Assembly (NCBI GenBank): GCA_026008535.1
Contig: BRKX01000014.1
Location: 51,881,006-51,945,005, forward strand
Length of the DNA stretch: 64,000 nucleotides
Source of the DNA: Perilla frutescens
Lineage: Eukaryota > Streptophyta > Magnoliopsida > Lamiales > Lamiaceae
Direction of reading: 5' to 3'
Shown here piece after piece: positions 48,721 through 61,856 of the stretch (positions within the stretch are counted from its first letter, which is position 1; the number at the start of each line of letters is the position of its first letter). A model generated the notes under the pieces. That model had not been told where the DNA came from, did not search any database, and saw only the letters and a program-made list of their open reading frames with translations. A program made the translations under genes and the position numbers.

Positions 48721-49230
48721 ATTTATGGTCGGTGTTGTGTTGTAGAGCACAAATTAGAGAGGATTTATACGGTTGAGTGAGAAAATATGAAGTTTCCAAA
48801 ATCTCGCAACCAAACAGAGAGTTAAAATTGTTTCAAACAAAGCATAATCAAAATTATGAAATATATACTTGAAAAGTTTTTAATCGTTTTTCACCATAAT
48901 TTTAAAAAATTATGTATAGCATAATCAAAATTCAAGAACTAGAAAAAATATATATTTTCTCAATCTTAGAATATGATTCAATTTGAAAAAACGCACACAT
49001 ATTAATAACATAACTAAATGATTTAATACACTATTATTTAATTTTCTTTATCAATGAGTCAACACGGGGATGTTCGAGTAGATTAAATAATTGTAAATCA
49101 GAGAAAATAAGATTTTTCCTGTTTCTCACATCAAATGTGTAGAATAATATTTTTTATGAAAAAAGCCAAAAAACTAAAACTAGTGCTAATTAAAACCACA
49201 CTTATTCTAAAATGGACGAAGTATTTAATA

Positions 49231-49396
49231 TTCCTTCGTCCCATAATTGCAGTTCCCTTCTCATTTTTATATAAAATAAGAAATTAAGCATATTTAATAT
49301 GTATTAGAAAGACGTGGTTTATATATAATCGTCATATATTATCATTATTTTATACTTTGTGACTTCCCTTCATACTAGATTTCAAAGGATATTTTG

Positions 49397-49400
<4 letters not shown>
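49231..49400. mobile_element. Stowaway-like MITE, left part
   Basis: TA|TTCCTTCGTCCCATAATTGC is a Stowaway-type end, and the internal ATATTTAATATGTATTAGAAA resembles the full copy at 62957-63218. The right part is interrupted by the (TA)n-flanked element and may continue near 50141-50190 in degenerate form. Confidence 0.5.
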
Positions 49401-49440
<40 letters not shown>

Positions 49441-50103
49441 AAAGGATCAAATGAGAACTCTTCCCCCAGGTGGGAACTAGGAACCAATCCTAGCCCTTGT
49501 TTGACTCAATCTGGACGGTCCAGATTAAATCAGATTTAAGTGGATGGGCGGTCTCATTCCTGTAATTTTCGGCAACTTTGTGGGCGGAGGGGTAATATAG
49601 TAATTTAATAATTCTTCTCTTTTGTTCTGATGCTAAAATGAGAATCGCATGAGACTAAAATGATCGAAGTAGGAGGCTAAAATTGATGTGACATTTTCCA
49701 CTAGGGTTCACCGTTCCCAATTAGGGTTTATTACGTTCTGATTAGGGCTCTGATCCCAACTAGTAATTATGAGATTCCCATTAGGGTTCACTGTCCCCAA
49801 ATAGGGTGTATTGTATTTCATTACAATGAAATCATCGTTCCATTTTTGTTTATCAACACATGCTAAAATGAGAAATGCATGGGGCTAAAATGAGTGAAGC
49901 CTGAGGCTAAAATTGAATCTCGGCAATTTCTGAGTTCAGTTCCGATTTTGCCCTTAATGAGACGCGCGAATTGAAGACTTTCATTTTAATTACACAATTG
50001 CCACCAAAAAATCTGGTTTGATCTGGACCGTCCAGATTGTGGAATGGATGGATGAGATTGGTTCCTAGTTCCCACCTGGAGTAGGGTTCTCACCAGATCT
50101 CAT

Positions 50104-50141
<38 letters not shown>
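49400..50141. repeat. (TA)n tracts bracketing a MITE
   Basis: TA runs at 49400-49436 and 50105-50140 lie immediately either side of the element 49437-50104. Confidence 0.85.
49437..50104. mobile_element. MITE inserted in a TA microsatellite
   Basis: Inverted ends of about 90 bp: both sides share CCAGGTGGGAACTAGGAACC and, further in, AATCTGGACGGTCCAGAT (itself a palindrome). Internal direct repeats: TGCTAAAATGAGAA...GAGGCTAAAATTGA occurs near 49630 and 49860, and AGGGTTCAC..CCC recurs near 49703 and 49785. No ORF. TA-microsatellite targeting recalls the rice Micron type, but those lack TIRs. Confidence 0.8.
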
Positions 50142-50144
<3 letters not shown>

Positions 50145-51584
50145 CAATCCCAATAATGAAATAGGAATAAAATTCTGGGACATTGCAAAAATAAATAATG
50201 GACTATAAAGGGGAGAAGAGAATAGTGAAAAATGAAGTTAGTTTTTGGTTTTCTTTCTTGGGTACTTAAATATTGCAATTAATTCTTCAAAATCCAAAGC
50301 TAATCAAAACCTTTTAGGAGATTAACGAACATTGTCTAACTATAAATGAGACGGTTTTATAGATCAAAATTCGTAGGACGTGCCTTGATTTGAATTTAAT
50401 CTTATATTCACTAGCACAATTGTAATTTTATTAAAAAATTTATTAAGTTTAAATTCAAATTTTGATTCAATGTACGAAAATTTGATCCGTAAAACAGTCT
50501 CAAACCCCGGTACTTAGAAATATAGAATGTTTTGGAAGCACAAGATGACTTTGGCCTCATTAATTGATTCACTCATTAAGGGGGCCATGCCTCATTATCT
50601 AACTTCTTTTCTTTCCCTTTCAATTATTTAATTTTCTTGCTTGCATGTATGTAGTTGAGTTACACAAAGCACTTTGGTAGGCCAATCATTTCCTAGCTAC
50701 CAAAACTACAACGCAACCTTTTATAATGGGGAATCAATCAACTGGTCAATCGATCAGAATTACGAGAGAAACTCGCAATTGCTATCTGGTTAAGTTTGCT
50801 TCTATATCTTGAGAGAAATAAAAGGCAGAGAAAAAAAAAATTCAATGTGACAAACTCGACATAAAAGACGTTGGTGAAATTTGCACTAGTAACATTCAGC
50901 CAACCCTAAAGAGTTCCAATCTCGGCACATTTGATCTTATCAATGCTTGTCACGTATGCATTTATAGATCGGAAGCCATATTATATGTATCTATAAGAGA
51001 AAAAAAATAAAAAATATGCGAGATCGTTTTACAGGTCAAAATTTATAAGATATGGCAAGATTCGGAGACAGGCATATACCGATTAAATTATAAATATGTA
51101 ATTGAATATGAGTTAACTAATTAACTATGTGACATGATTGGTACGTACTATGAATTAATTTCTATTCGTGTTAATTATTATTGTAACCCTCGAGTTGTTT
51201 TGGATCATTTGATATACATATAAAGTCAACCTTATTTTAGTGAAAAAGGGGGAATTATGAAATGCAACAATTATTAATCATTAGCAAATTGTATTATTTT
51301 CGTACGATAGAACAACACTATAATTAATTTTTATAGTGGAATTAAATGGTCCAACCAATTGAACAATCGACCAAACGTTAAATATATAGGAATTGAAAAC
51401 CAATCCAATTATTAAAAAAAAAAAAAACCACGAAATAAGACAAACAATCATGTCACATATAATCGAGAGTACTTCTCTACACTGCATAGTTTGCACGCTA
51501 CCTATTGCCAGGAACGAACGCAAAAATTTTAATTTACAGGGACGAAAATACACGCACACATCTATTTATCTAAATTAAAATAAA
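50142..51584. other. Spacer, nothing recognised
   Basis: AT-rich, non-coding as far as can be seen. Confidence 0.4.
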
Positions 51585-51640
51585 AGTCATGGGTTTGAAT
51601 CTCCTCAATATCACAGGTCGGGTGTGTGAATAAAAAAAAG
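51585..51640 (+). mobile_element. SINE fragment, 3' half
   Basis: GTCATGGGTTTGAATCTCCT followed by CAATATCACAGGTCGGGTGT and an A-rich tail. It matches the minus strand of the SINE at 61927-62030, including box B (GGTTTGAATCT). Confidence 0.75.
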
Positions 51641-53490
51641 TTATATTTACTTAAAATTTTGGCATCGTAAATTGTACTCGACGTTTCTTCATAATTTTAA
51701 ATTCATCTATGGTTCAGTCGGCATCAAAAAAAAGTCTTGACAATTTCTTTCTCAATTTACATTGGGAGAATGTAAAACCGTAACTTAAACTTATTGCAAA
51801 ACTCCAACAAAAATTAATAAAAATAAACTTAAATGCACAATTTGAACATAATGACATACTATTATATTATAGGTAAATTGTGAAAGTGTAAATATAAATA
51901 AAATCATAACATTAATTAAAGTCTTGAAGCATTTATTCTCAAATCCATAAATATAAAAAAATACTTTAAATATATAATGAAATAAACTTAAAATATTAAT
52001 AAGAATAAAGAGGGGGAAATGTAACAATAAAATGAACTTATACAAGTTGTAAAGCAAGAATATAAATGAAATTACTATATTTTTGAAATTTTAAATAAAA
52101 TTATTTATTTTGTATTATTTTAGTTTTTGATCATCTCGCTACATCAATTTAACTCTATATGGGTCATACTTAGATATTAATATATTTATGCCTAAAAATA
52201 TTAATACTAGGAGGGTGGGCAAAAATATTATATTTATATAATAATAATTATATATATATATAGTAAAATAATTCAAAATGGGGGGGGGGGGGGGATTGCC
52301 CCCACCAGCCACCCCCTCGGTCCGTCTCTACCTATTGCAAAGATACGGTTTACTCAGTATGCATCTTCGAATAACGAGTGCAGATCACCCTCGTCATCAA
52401 AAATAAAATTGAAAACGCAAATCCACTACTCCTAATTAAGTATTAACCACCTTACCCTACTAATTAATCCGGCTGCATGCTTATTCAAAATGGAATTAAT
52501 CATATAAATTACGACCTAGGATTCTAGGTCCTAAATTTTATTAGTAACTTTTGTTAGAGCAATGTTCTTGTCTTAATGAGTGAAAAATTATTTTTAATAT
52601 ATTTTTTTTCACTTTATTCTAGAGAAATAGGACATTCGGCGAAATCATGATAGATTAGATCCCATTATTTTTTTTATTTTTTTTTTTCTTTTTATAATTA
52701 CTTGCAACCAATATTTATGGATGAAATATGGGTAGTTCGATCTATTATTACTATAGAATTTATAGTGTAGGTGGAACTCGTAAATTTCGAACTTAACTTT
52801 ACGAGTTTGAATTCTATAACATTAATTTTATTTTATTAGGTGCTTCTATTTTTATTATGTTTATTTTTTTTTATCAAGGTCTCAAACTTTTATTTTGTCC
52901 TCATTGATCCTTTTATTCAATATTTTATTATTATTATTTTATTGAGTTCACTTTTATCTTCTCAATTCGAAAAAACTGAAGGATATTGATACGATCCCAC
53001 GTCTGTTTTCAAATTCATAAATTTGAAAATAATAATAAAAAAATTATCAACACATGTTTTACTGGTTAATTATCTTAATTCTTAAACCTACAAGTAAACG
53101 TTCAAACCACATTTTTATAACTCGCATTATTTTCGGGACAATCTCGTTGCTATATAATTTTATTTTATTTTATGACGAGGGTAGCCCGATCAAATTTGAA
53201 CTAGAGAGTTTTAATCTCAAATTATATCATCGTACTACTAGGTCATTCTCAATAACGACGTTTAATTAGTGACATCTTACTATAATTTAGCTGGTCATTA
53301 ACGTTAATATAATCGAAATCCACTTTCCAATCACGCGCCGTCGTTTTATTCTAATCGATTGCTTCGGAATTAGTGGTTATCATTTTTTACTAACATAATA
53401 TATTCATATTTGCTATTTATATGGATGCATTTTAGATACCCGATTTATAAGATATTGGTGAATTTTGAACCCGGTTCCCTCCATAATCAT
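51641..53490. other. AT-rich spacer with a G14 run
   Basis: A pure G run of about 14 lies at 52279-52293. A tRNA-like segment on the minus strand (53170-53245: TGACCTAGTAGT and a degenerate box B) may be another old SINE. No gene recognised. Confidence 0.45.
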
Positions 53491-53499
53491 TTTAATTAC

Positions 53500-54460
53500 G
53501 GTTAATTGCAAAAAATAATTAACACAACATTTATCCTATTTTATAATTTTTGCATAATCTTCAAAACGTTGCAATTAAATCACAAATTTTCATTTTTATT
53601 TTTTTTCCAATTGCAAGACAGTTCAAGTTTTCTAGGAATTGAACCTTCAACGCCAATTACTTTAGGGTAACATACATTTTGAACTCTTTTTCAAAAATAG
53701 TCTATTTTTAAAAAATTAACAGAACATTAGTAAACATAGCATTTGATCAATTTCACGGCTCGAAAATTGTACTTAATTGATTGTATTTTAATATTTCTTA
53801 ATTGGAAATAAAATTTTATACGGTTGGAGAAATAGAAATATTAAAATACAAGCTGAAAATTTGATCGAATGTGCGATTTGTAAATTAAAAATAATTAAAG
53901 TGGATATTATTTTGATAATTTTGAAAGAATGAGATATTTTTGAATAAAAAAGCCCAAAATACAAGTATCAAAGTGTAATTTACTTATTTTGTTTAGAGCC
54001 GGCAATTTCGACCCGGCCTAGCCCACTTTTCGGGCCGGGTCGAGCTAAAAAATAGGCTCGGAAGAATTTCAGGCTGGTATTAAAAATTTAGGCCGAAATA
54101 ATTTCGGTCGGGCCCGACCAGAAAAATGAGAAGGCCCGAACGGGCTGGACTTTTTGGCCCAACATGCCAAAAAATACACTAGGCCCTGCAGGTGGCCCCA
54201 CCGGACCGCCTTTTCGGGCCGCCCGGGCCTAAAAAACTAGCCTGAATTGATTCCGGGCCGAGCCCGGCCTCGAAAAAATTGTTCGGACCCAGCCCGAATT
54301 TTGTCATAGGCCCGATTTGCCAGCCGTGATTCTTTTTTATCGTCAGCCGATGTTTGTCAAGATGATCATCTCCTCGAACATAAAATTTCCCCTAAATGAA
54401 CTGGTTGAAAATTATAAAATATGATAAAAGTTGTGTTAATTATATCCATAATTAGCCTTT
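53500..54460. mobile_element. Candidate TIR element hosting a hAT MITE
   Basis: Left GGTTAATTGCAAAAAATAAT...AACACAACATTTATCCTATT has an inverse counterpart at 54400-54460 (AATATGATAAAAGTTGTGTTAAT..ATAATTAGCC). The hAT-type element 53994-54328 lies inside. Confidence 0.5.
53994..54328. mobile_element. hAT-type MITE rich in CGGGCC
   Basis: Ends TAGAGCCGGCAA and, in reverse complement, CACGGCTGGCAA (hAT-like CAGRGCYGGCAA). Flanks ATTTTGTT and ATTCTTTT match at 6 of 8 bases, a candidate decayed 8-bp duplication. The body is dominated by GGCCCG/CGGGCC motifs. Confidence 0.75.
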
Positions 54461-54636
54461 TAATTATGGTGTTAATGAAGTGATTTCCTTACAACTTTCC
54501 TTGATTTGTCGTATATTAAGCAATGGAATTAAATACAATCTGACATCTCTGGTTCAAGCTAATGATGTCTGAATCTTGTTTCGTTATCGTGTTTTCGTTT
54601 TCATTTCCTATATATTTAAACCTATGTATGTTAATT

Positions 54637-54792
54637 TAACGGGTCAATTATCAAATAAATCACCACATTTAACTCTAATCAATTTTAATATCATCTTTTA
54701 ATTTGTATGAGATTAAATATCTTCAATTTTTTCAATGACTTAAGTATAACGTATTTAGTCTAAAAATCTCGTTGGGAACGACGTCAGTATAC
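54637..54792. repeat. Half copy of the 35118-35619 MITE family
   Basis: Shares ATCAAATAAATCACCACATT, GAGATTAAATATCTTCAATT and AAGTATAACGTATTTAGTCT with the left arm of that element; no right arm. Confidence 0.65.
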
Positions 54793-55427
54793 AATTAAAA
54801 CACCTAATTTCTAGTGGAGTTTGTAAAAATGTGAGCTTATTAATTGTCTTCTATTTTATTAGAAAATCATTTGAAATGTTTTCTTTCTTTTGTTTAAAGA
54901 GATTAAATGATGATAGTTAAGACAAAAATTAATGCTTAATTCTAAATAAATCATTTTTATGAGGTTGCAAATTCGATACGATTTTTAAACGTGGGCATTT
55001 AAGATATCAATTTTTAATTTGAATGATATTCAGCATTCTCAAAATTTGGCTATTATGTTGTTATTTTTCTAAATATCGATGATTGAACCACGATAGACTC
55101 GAAGAGATGAACACTGCACGGGATAATACGAATTTCAAACACACCCCATTATTAAGATTGAGAAATATTGAATCACACTCAAATGAAAAAAAGATAGTGG
55201 TTAATTCCATGTGTTCAAATATAGTGTCACGTTTGTAATTTTGTGAATAAATTATTATTATTTTAGTAATTAACTTTAAATTAATTGATGGTACGTCAAT
55301 CATTACGAAAACATACAACCATTAAAACTAAATGAATGAAACCAATTTGAAAGTCCCACTTATTAATTTGACATGACACTTAAATAAATTTTGTCTTGCA
55401 ATTAGTTTGCTTAAATATATTTGTTTT

Positions 55428-55641
55428 CCTTTCTTGATGTCTGAATATATAAGTTGGTTTATATATATATATATATCTCATTTTTTAATATATATATTTG
55501 TTTAATAATTTTACATTAAACATCATATCTCATTGTCTAAAAAATAAATACGAGTATATTAAAAAGTTTACTCGTTTATTTTTTTTCCAATAATTTCTTA
55601 ATTCCAATGAAAAATCCAACCAGCCCATACGACGGAGAGAG
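55428..55641. mobile_element. Degenerate Stowaway-like MITE
   Basis: The right end CCATACGACGGAGAGAG|TA fits a Stowaway terminus; the left end is poorly preserved. Confidence 0.4.
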
Positions 55642-55769
55642 TAATAATTATTTCATATTTACATGTTTAATTTGTACAAATTTGGGAGGAGGAGGCGCGA
55701 GTTTCAAATTCGTGATTTTTTTTTTCTGCATAGAAGTTTACATTGTTTAAATATCGTTGAGGTACGGTT

Positions 55770-56279
55770 AGGGGTGGCAATTCGTGTGTATTGGGTCGTC
55801 AACGAGTAGACGCAACAAGGCCAAATACAAACACAATTTGTTAAGGTTCTGCTCGAAACGGACACGACACGAACACAAAAAACACGATTTGTTATCGTGC
55901 CGACACGACACGATAGAGATTCGATAAGAACACGAACATGACACGGTATAAAATAACTAATAGTACATATTAAATTAAAATTAAAATAAATAAATTTTAA
56001 TTCAACTAAATAAATTTTAAATTAAAAAATTGAGTTTTAACTAAAATTTTAGATTAAATAAATATGCACAATTATTATATATAATTAACATGTCTATTTA
56101 TGTATTTATATAACATTAATGGGTTACACGAATCCAACACAAACACAATACAAAATTTTCGCGTTCTTATCGGGTCGAGACGATAAAGACACGAACGCGA
56201 TAAGACTAAACATCAACCCGTTAATTTTGTCCGCATTCATATCGTGCTATCGTGTCGTGTCAAAATTTACCAGTCGTGA
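55770..56279. mobile_element. hAT-type MITE rich in CGTGTCG
   Basis: Starts AGGGGTGGCAATTCGTGT and ends ..AAATTTACCAGTCGTGA (reverse complement TCACGACTGGTAAATTT). Flanking 8-mers GTACGGTT (55762-55769) and ATACGGCT (56280-56287) match at 6 of 8. Subterminal ACACGA/TCGTGT repeats are numerous on both sides; the centre is AT-rich. Confidence 0.8.
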
Positions 56280-56687
56280 ATACGGCTATTAAATGATTAT
56301 CAATCTATGTGTTAACTGATCATGTTACTTAAAAGTTTGAAATTAAATATATTACGACAAACAAGTACAAGTTATCGTAACATGTAGTCCATGTGCATAA
56401 AACAACAATGGACCTCCAAGAATGGGCAAATAGTCCATAATAAAATAATTGCACAGTACATAGCATTTAATATGCCCAATTATAAATAAATAAATACATA
56501 CAAAAGTCATTAATTTTATACTATTTAAATTTATCGTTATTAATTATAAACCTTATTTTGGTGATTTCCGAGAAACATAAATGTATTTACTAAGAAATAG
56601 AATGTAACAAAGTCCGATCTACTCGAAGTTTGGCTCGTCTGCTACAAAATAAAACTTTGTTTTTTTTAAATCTTTATGTCATAAATA

Positions 56688-57594
56688 GGCAAAACACATT
56701 ATTAAGTCCTTATACTTATGTGTTTTGTTTCAGTAGGTCCTTACATAATTTTTATGTTTTACTAGATCCTTCTACTTTGTCAATACACTCTTTTAGGTCC
56801 CTGTATTTTGATATTTTGTTTCTATAGATCCTTGTACAATTTTTCATTTTAGTAAGTCCTTTTACTTTGTATATTTCATATCATCAAGTCCTTAATTATT
56901 TAATAAAAGTAATGTAGTCTACGCTCTTCCATTATTTAAATAATTAACACTTAAATTATTAAATATTTTTTATATTATTTATTTATATATTTATTTGTGT
57001 AATAATATATTTAAACTATGAAAAAATTGGTGTATCTTTGCCCACTTATGTCGATCCAGATTTCATAAGCACTTTAATTTTAATTTTCTATTTCTATATT
57101 CAAGAGAGAAAGTAACAGTTTTCAATTAGAAAAATAATTCGCTAACTAATGTATCACTAATCAAGCTTAATTTCATATAATAGGAAAAAAAAATACTAAA
57201 ACCCTTGAATTAAATTCAAGAACTGGACGACAACCAATTATATTTAGTTTTCATCTTTTAATTAGATTTTCAATTTTTTAATTATTGATCAGAGTTTTAT
57301 TAGTAGTTTGTTATAATTGGATTAGGTTAATCAATAAAAAAAAATTCATCAGTTCTCTATTGATTTTTTTTCTTTTTTTTTAGTGGCTTAAAGGACTTGA
57401 TAATAAGAAATATAGAAGTATAAGGATCTATTAAAATATAAAAATTGTAGAGAGACCTCTCGAAATAAAATTAAAATGTATAGGGACTAAGAAAATGAAT
57501 TTTGTAAGTAGAAGGGCCTATTAAAACAAAAAACTTGTATAAGAACCTTTCGAAACAAAACATAGAAGTACAAAGACCTAAGAATGTGTTTTGC
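56688..57594. mobile_element. Non-autonomous Mutator-like element (long TIR)
   Basis: Inverted arms of about 210 bp (56688-56897 and 57385-57594): left GGCAAAACACATTATTAAGT, right in reverse complement GCAAAACACATTCTTAGGTC. TGTCATAAATA (11 bp) flanks both sides perfectly (56677-56687, 57595-57605), in the size class of Mutator duplications. The centre has no gene fragment I can recognise. Confidence 0.88.
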
Positions 57595-57641
57595 TGTCAT
57601 AAATATACATTATTTATAATATTTTTTAATCACATTATTTA

Positions 57642-57922
57642 TCCCCCGTCCCATTTTGATAGGTTTATTTGTCTTTTTTAGATGTCCCGATATATAGGCT
57701 TATTCCCATAAATATTTAGTTAATTTACTAATTTATACCCTATTTAATATTTTTATATTAAACATTTATTCATTGTCAAAGAATTATATAAAAAAAAAAA
57801 TCATTATCAAAAAAATAAATAAGAGCATATTAGGAAATTTATTGATTAATTATTTTTCTCAATTTTATTTTTAAATTCCCTTGAAAAAATCTCAAATAGT
57901 ATATCAAAATGAGACGAAAAAG
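57642..57922. mobile_element. Stowaway-like MITE
   Basis: TA|TCCCCCGTCCCATTTTGATA ... TATCAAAATGAGACGAAAAAG|TA: inverted ends and TA on both sides; 281 bp. It sits about 35 bp beyond the Mutator-like element. Confidence 0.7.
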
Positions 57923-58059
57923 TAATAGAGTTAATTACAAATAAAATCACGAGACAATTTTTTTATAATAATAATAGTAATAGTAATATGCATAGATATA
58001 AATTAAGAGAAGCACTTGTGTGCACTAGGTGTACCATCAGACGCGTTGACCCCGATTAG

Positions 58060-58255
58060 CTCGCATAAAAAAAAATCAAAATCAGTATCAACCGTAATAC
58101 TAAAAAGTATCATTCAAAAGCCCAAAAGTATCACCCGTATCCTTAAAAAATATAGTCCAAAAAAAATTGAAAAAAAAAAAAAAATCAAAATCAGTATCAA
58201 CCGTATCATTCGAAATTCAAAAAGTATCACCCGTCTCCTTAAAAAAGTATCGCCT
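58060..58255. repeat. Degenerate two-copy tandem repeat
   Basis: AATCAAAATCAGTATCAACCGTA occurs in similar context at about 58073 and 58184, each followed by AAAGTATCACCCGT...CCTTAAAAAA. The next segment (CGTTGACTGTCGTTTGATCC) resembles one at 40360. Confidence 0.7.
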
Positions 58256-58329
58256 ATTCACCATTTTTCTTTTCTTGCGGGTTAATCGGGTCAATGCACG
58301 TTGACTGTCGTTTGATCCGGTCAATACAT

Positions 58330-59640
58330 TAACCATTTGATATAAACTTATATACATTTAGTGCATGTAAGCTTTTGTCTAAATTAAATATCATTTTACG
58401 ATGTGTCAAATACGAGAAGCACTTTTTCTTGTTTTTTATAATTAACCTAAACAACAATTTTATTTTTTTCCATCGAAATACTCGTTGCTATTTATTCACA
58501 TCGCAAATAAAAAAAATTGACAGCTCGAAACAAATTAATATTTAATTAAAAATTTGGAGTTGTTTTATAAATAATTAAATACAACAAATTATCTTAATTT
58601 GAGCCACTCGAGGGGGAAAGAGAGATTCCCGGAGAGCCATGCGTGGGCTTAATATTCAAATATTTAATTAATTTTCTTAATCTTAATATTTTAATTCTAA
58701 ATATTCAACTTTACGTGCATTACAGCTCATCATACTGTACTTAGTTGAAATTAAATAAAATTATAATATGATTGTCACCCTAATACCTTATCACATATGA
58801 CATAACTAGAATAATTTCATGATTTTTTTTTTGTATTTATGTAAAATTTCTAAAAGCAAATGGGCTACCGGAAAGTACAAAAAAATTCCAAAGTTGTTTG
58901 GTAATATGATTTATGAAAATGTGATTTTGAGGATTTTTTTTTAAAAGATGAGGAAAAATTATTATTAGCATATTTTTTATTCTATGTTTGGAACATAATG
59001 AGGAAATTATCGAGATTCTCATTTTATTGTTTGATCCAAATTAATCAAGTAATAAATGAAGTGCGAAAAAATATCTTTTATTATTTTTGAATTAATAAAA
59101 AATTATAATTTTTATGGTATACACAATATAATTTATAATTCTACAAACCAAAGTTAGGTTTATTAAGATAAATTATTAATTAAGTAGACATATAAATAAA
59201 AATAATATAAAGACAAACACAAACTATTTATTACAAAAAAACATATAATTATTCATTTTTCATTTTTTTTAAATTTTCAATTTTTTTGGTTGAAATGTAT
59301 TACTTAATCCAAATTTAATAATAATCCATAATATATACAAAATCCCACACGATTTTTCTTTTGAAAATTACGAATCAAAATTTAATAATAATATAAGAAA
59401 AAGATAACTAATGAAGAAATTGAAAAATAAAACGACGCGACTCAAGTAATCAGAATATCTCTGTGGGCTAGATAATTAGAATCCATGAAATGTTGCATCA
59501 ATTTTTCTTATTTTGAGAAGTCTAATTACTTTCCACAGTACTTTAATATTGAACCAAACACATATATTTACAAATAAGAAATCGTATTAATTTTCCAGAC
59601 AGATTCAATTCGTTGCCAACTAAACGAGCCCTAGTTGTGT
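58330..59640. other. AT-rich spacer, possible PIF/Harbinger-like MITE end at 59620
   Basis: CTAAACGAGCCCTAG near 59618-59632 resembles a GGGCTCGTTTAG terminus. A partner (TTGTTTGGTAATATGATT near 58895) is possible but weak. No gene. Confidence 0.35.
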
Positions 59641-61743
59641 ATGTTTTTTTAACAAAAAAAAAAAAGAAGAAGCTGGATCAATAAAGCATAACTTGCTAAT
59701 TGAGATTGTAATATTTCAAAATCCCATGCAATTGAAGAAATCAATTGAGATTGCATTATAGTTTCCTCTTATAATGTGTACACGTGTCACTATTTAATGT
59801 TAAATTAATTTAAGGTAAATCATAGAAAAAAGAAGATATGATGTTTTGTATTGGGAGCTTGACAAAATCTTGAAGGCAACAACTACAACAAAGGAAACAC
59901 GGGAAGAGGATAAAGGGGGCCTCTTAGGGCAAAAGGTAAAATGACAAAATTACCCTTAACAAAAAAAAGTAAATAACATAAATACTAGGATAAATATCAT
60001 ACTTTAGTTTGATCTTGTAAGTGATTAATAAAACATCATGGCCTTTATAAAATTACAAAAATATCATGATCTTTTAATATTTTTACAAATTTAGCACTTG
60101 AAAAAATTTCATTGTCTGAAATATGACGTGACTAGTCAAAATCATATGCGGAATTTTAACCTAAATAATAGAATGAGATGGAAAATGACTCGGTCCACAT
60201 CAATATATTGGGATAAAATTATTGGGACGATACTTGTATTAAATTGTTGCTTATAATGCTTGAATATAATATTAGTAATTTTAATACATAACATGATTTT
60301 ATTTATTAAATAAATCAAACTTTATGGATAAACATTTAGAAAACAACAAAATTATATTTTGAATTGGGGTAGTTAAATAAAGAAACTATGGATTTAACAT
60401 TGATAATTCACTCATAAAAAAAATAATTTAACAAATAAAATTTCATTTTTTCATTGTTTTCTAGTCTTTGTCATTTTCTCTCTCCTCAAACAAGAAGGGT
60501 GACGATTTAAAAGACACTAAATCAATATTTTCTAATTTGACATTTTTACCCTTTCATCTCCTTCCATTCATTTTTTCCGCATTCCAAAAATACCCTCGGA
60601 GGGAGATCAACGGTCATGATTTCTTGATTATAGTTTAATATTGAACACACATTGTTTAATTATTATTTTTAGGTAATAATTAAAATTATTGATTTTTTTA
60701 TTTAATTTTTTGGGCACATGAAATCAGCTTTTGTACATAAAAGGGACAGCTCTATGGAGTCCATACTGAGACAGTGCCAACCCATTATACCATGTCCCTT
60801 TCATGGACTGCCAATTTTGCCCCTCATTTATTACAACAGATGGAATTTATTATCCAAATCTGACTGAGGGTGATTTCGTCATTATAACGTCAACAGATTG
60901 TTAATGCTCTATACTATAGTGTCGTTTTGCGTTTATTTGTCGATCAAATCTTGCTCAAGTCACAATAAGAAGAAGAAAAATAATAATAATAAAAATATTG
61001 TGTTCTTTTTATAACGAAGATTAGAATCGAAGATTTCAAATTCAAATTCATCGGTGTTTCTAGGTGTGAGATTGTCGAGTACGGTTTATCTGTTCCGTAC
61101 GATTTGCAAACTGTTATATATGAATGGAGTTTACTTCGTGTGTACCGCTGGTTGAGAGTTGCGGGGTATTTCGTCGTAAAATTAAAATAAAAATGTGCTT
61201 ACTCGTGGTCGTTTGTATGTGTAGTCTACTGTACTTGCCGCTTGTAAATGAAGTCTGTCGTACTAAGTTTTTTTTAGTACAATTTATCTTTTTTATGTGA
61301 TTTGTAGGTTATTAAGTATGACTAGAGCTTGATCTATAAGAATAATAATTTTTTATAGGTTGAGTGTTTTTGAAATCATGAACTTTACACATTTTTTTAA
61401 CATGATCGTAAAATTGTACGATAAAAAATACGAACTTAACATTTTTTTGTAAATTTATGATGAAATTGAAACAGGTGTGGATGTTGGAGAAACACGTGCG
61501 AACAGGTCATCTGACAAATTACCTAAAACAATGTAGCTTTTAGTAGTTACACAATCGACTTATGTGTGTTTCTCTGTCATCCGCGTCAATTTTAATTTTG
61601 CTAGAATTGAGATCTATATTAATTTTTCATAAGTTGTTAATTTTTTGTTTTTCATAATCAATTTTTAAGTTCATATTAAAGATTAATTAGATAGTAAAAA
61701 AAAACTAAAGAATGAGGAAATTTCCCTCAATGATAGGAGGAGC
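59641..61743. other. Spacer; 60700-61200 less AT-rich but no ORF
   Basis: The 60730-60900 and 61020-61180 segments are compositionally more gene-like and contain TGTCCCTTTCATGGACTGCC, yet I find no convincing coding frame. Could be promoter or non-coding RNA sequence. Confidence 0.35.
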
Positions 61744-61856
61744 TAGGGCTGTAAATGAACAGAAAAGTCCGAATCGAGTTTGAACTTGAATATTTTTTAA
61801 CGAGCCGAGCTCGAGCATCAGGATATTCGGCTCAATTCAGTTCGTTTACAGTCCCA
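61744..61856. mobile_element. Small hAT-type MITE (113 bp)
   Basis: Ends TAGGGCTGTAAATGAAC and, in reverse complement, TGGGACTGTAAACGAAC (14 of 17). Flanking 8-mers GGAGGAGC (61736-61743) and AGAGGAGC (61857-61864) match at 7 of 8. Confidence 0.88.

Noticed and set aside
60720..60830. MicroRNA precursor
   Set aside because: Complementary blocks are short and interrupted; no stable long stem can be drawn by eye, so I left it as unexplained sequence.
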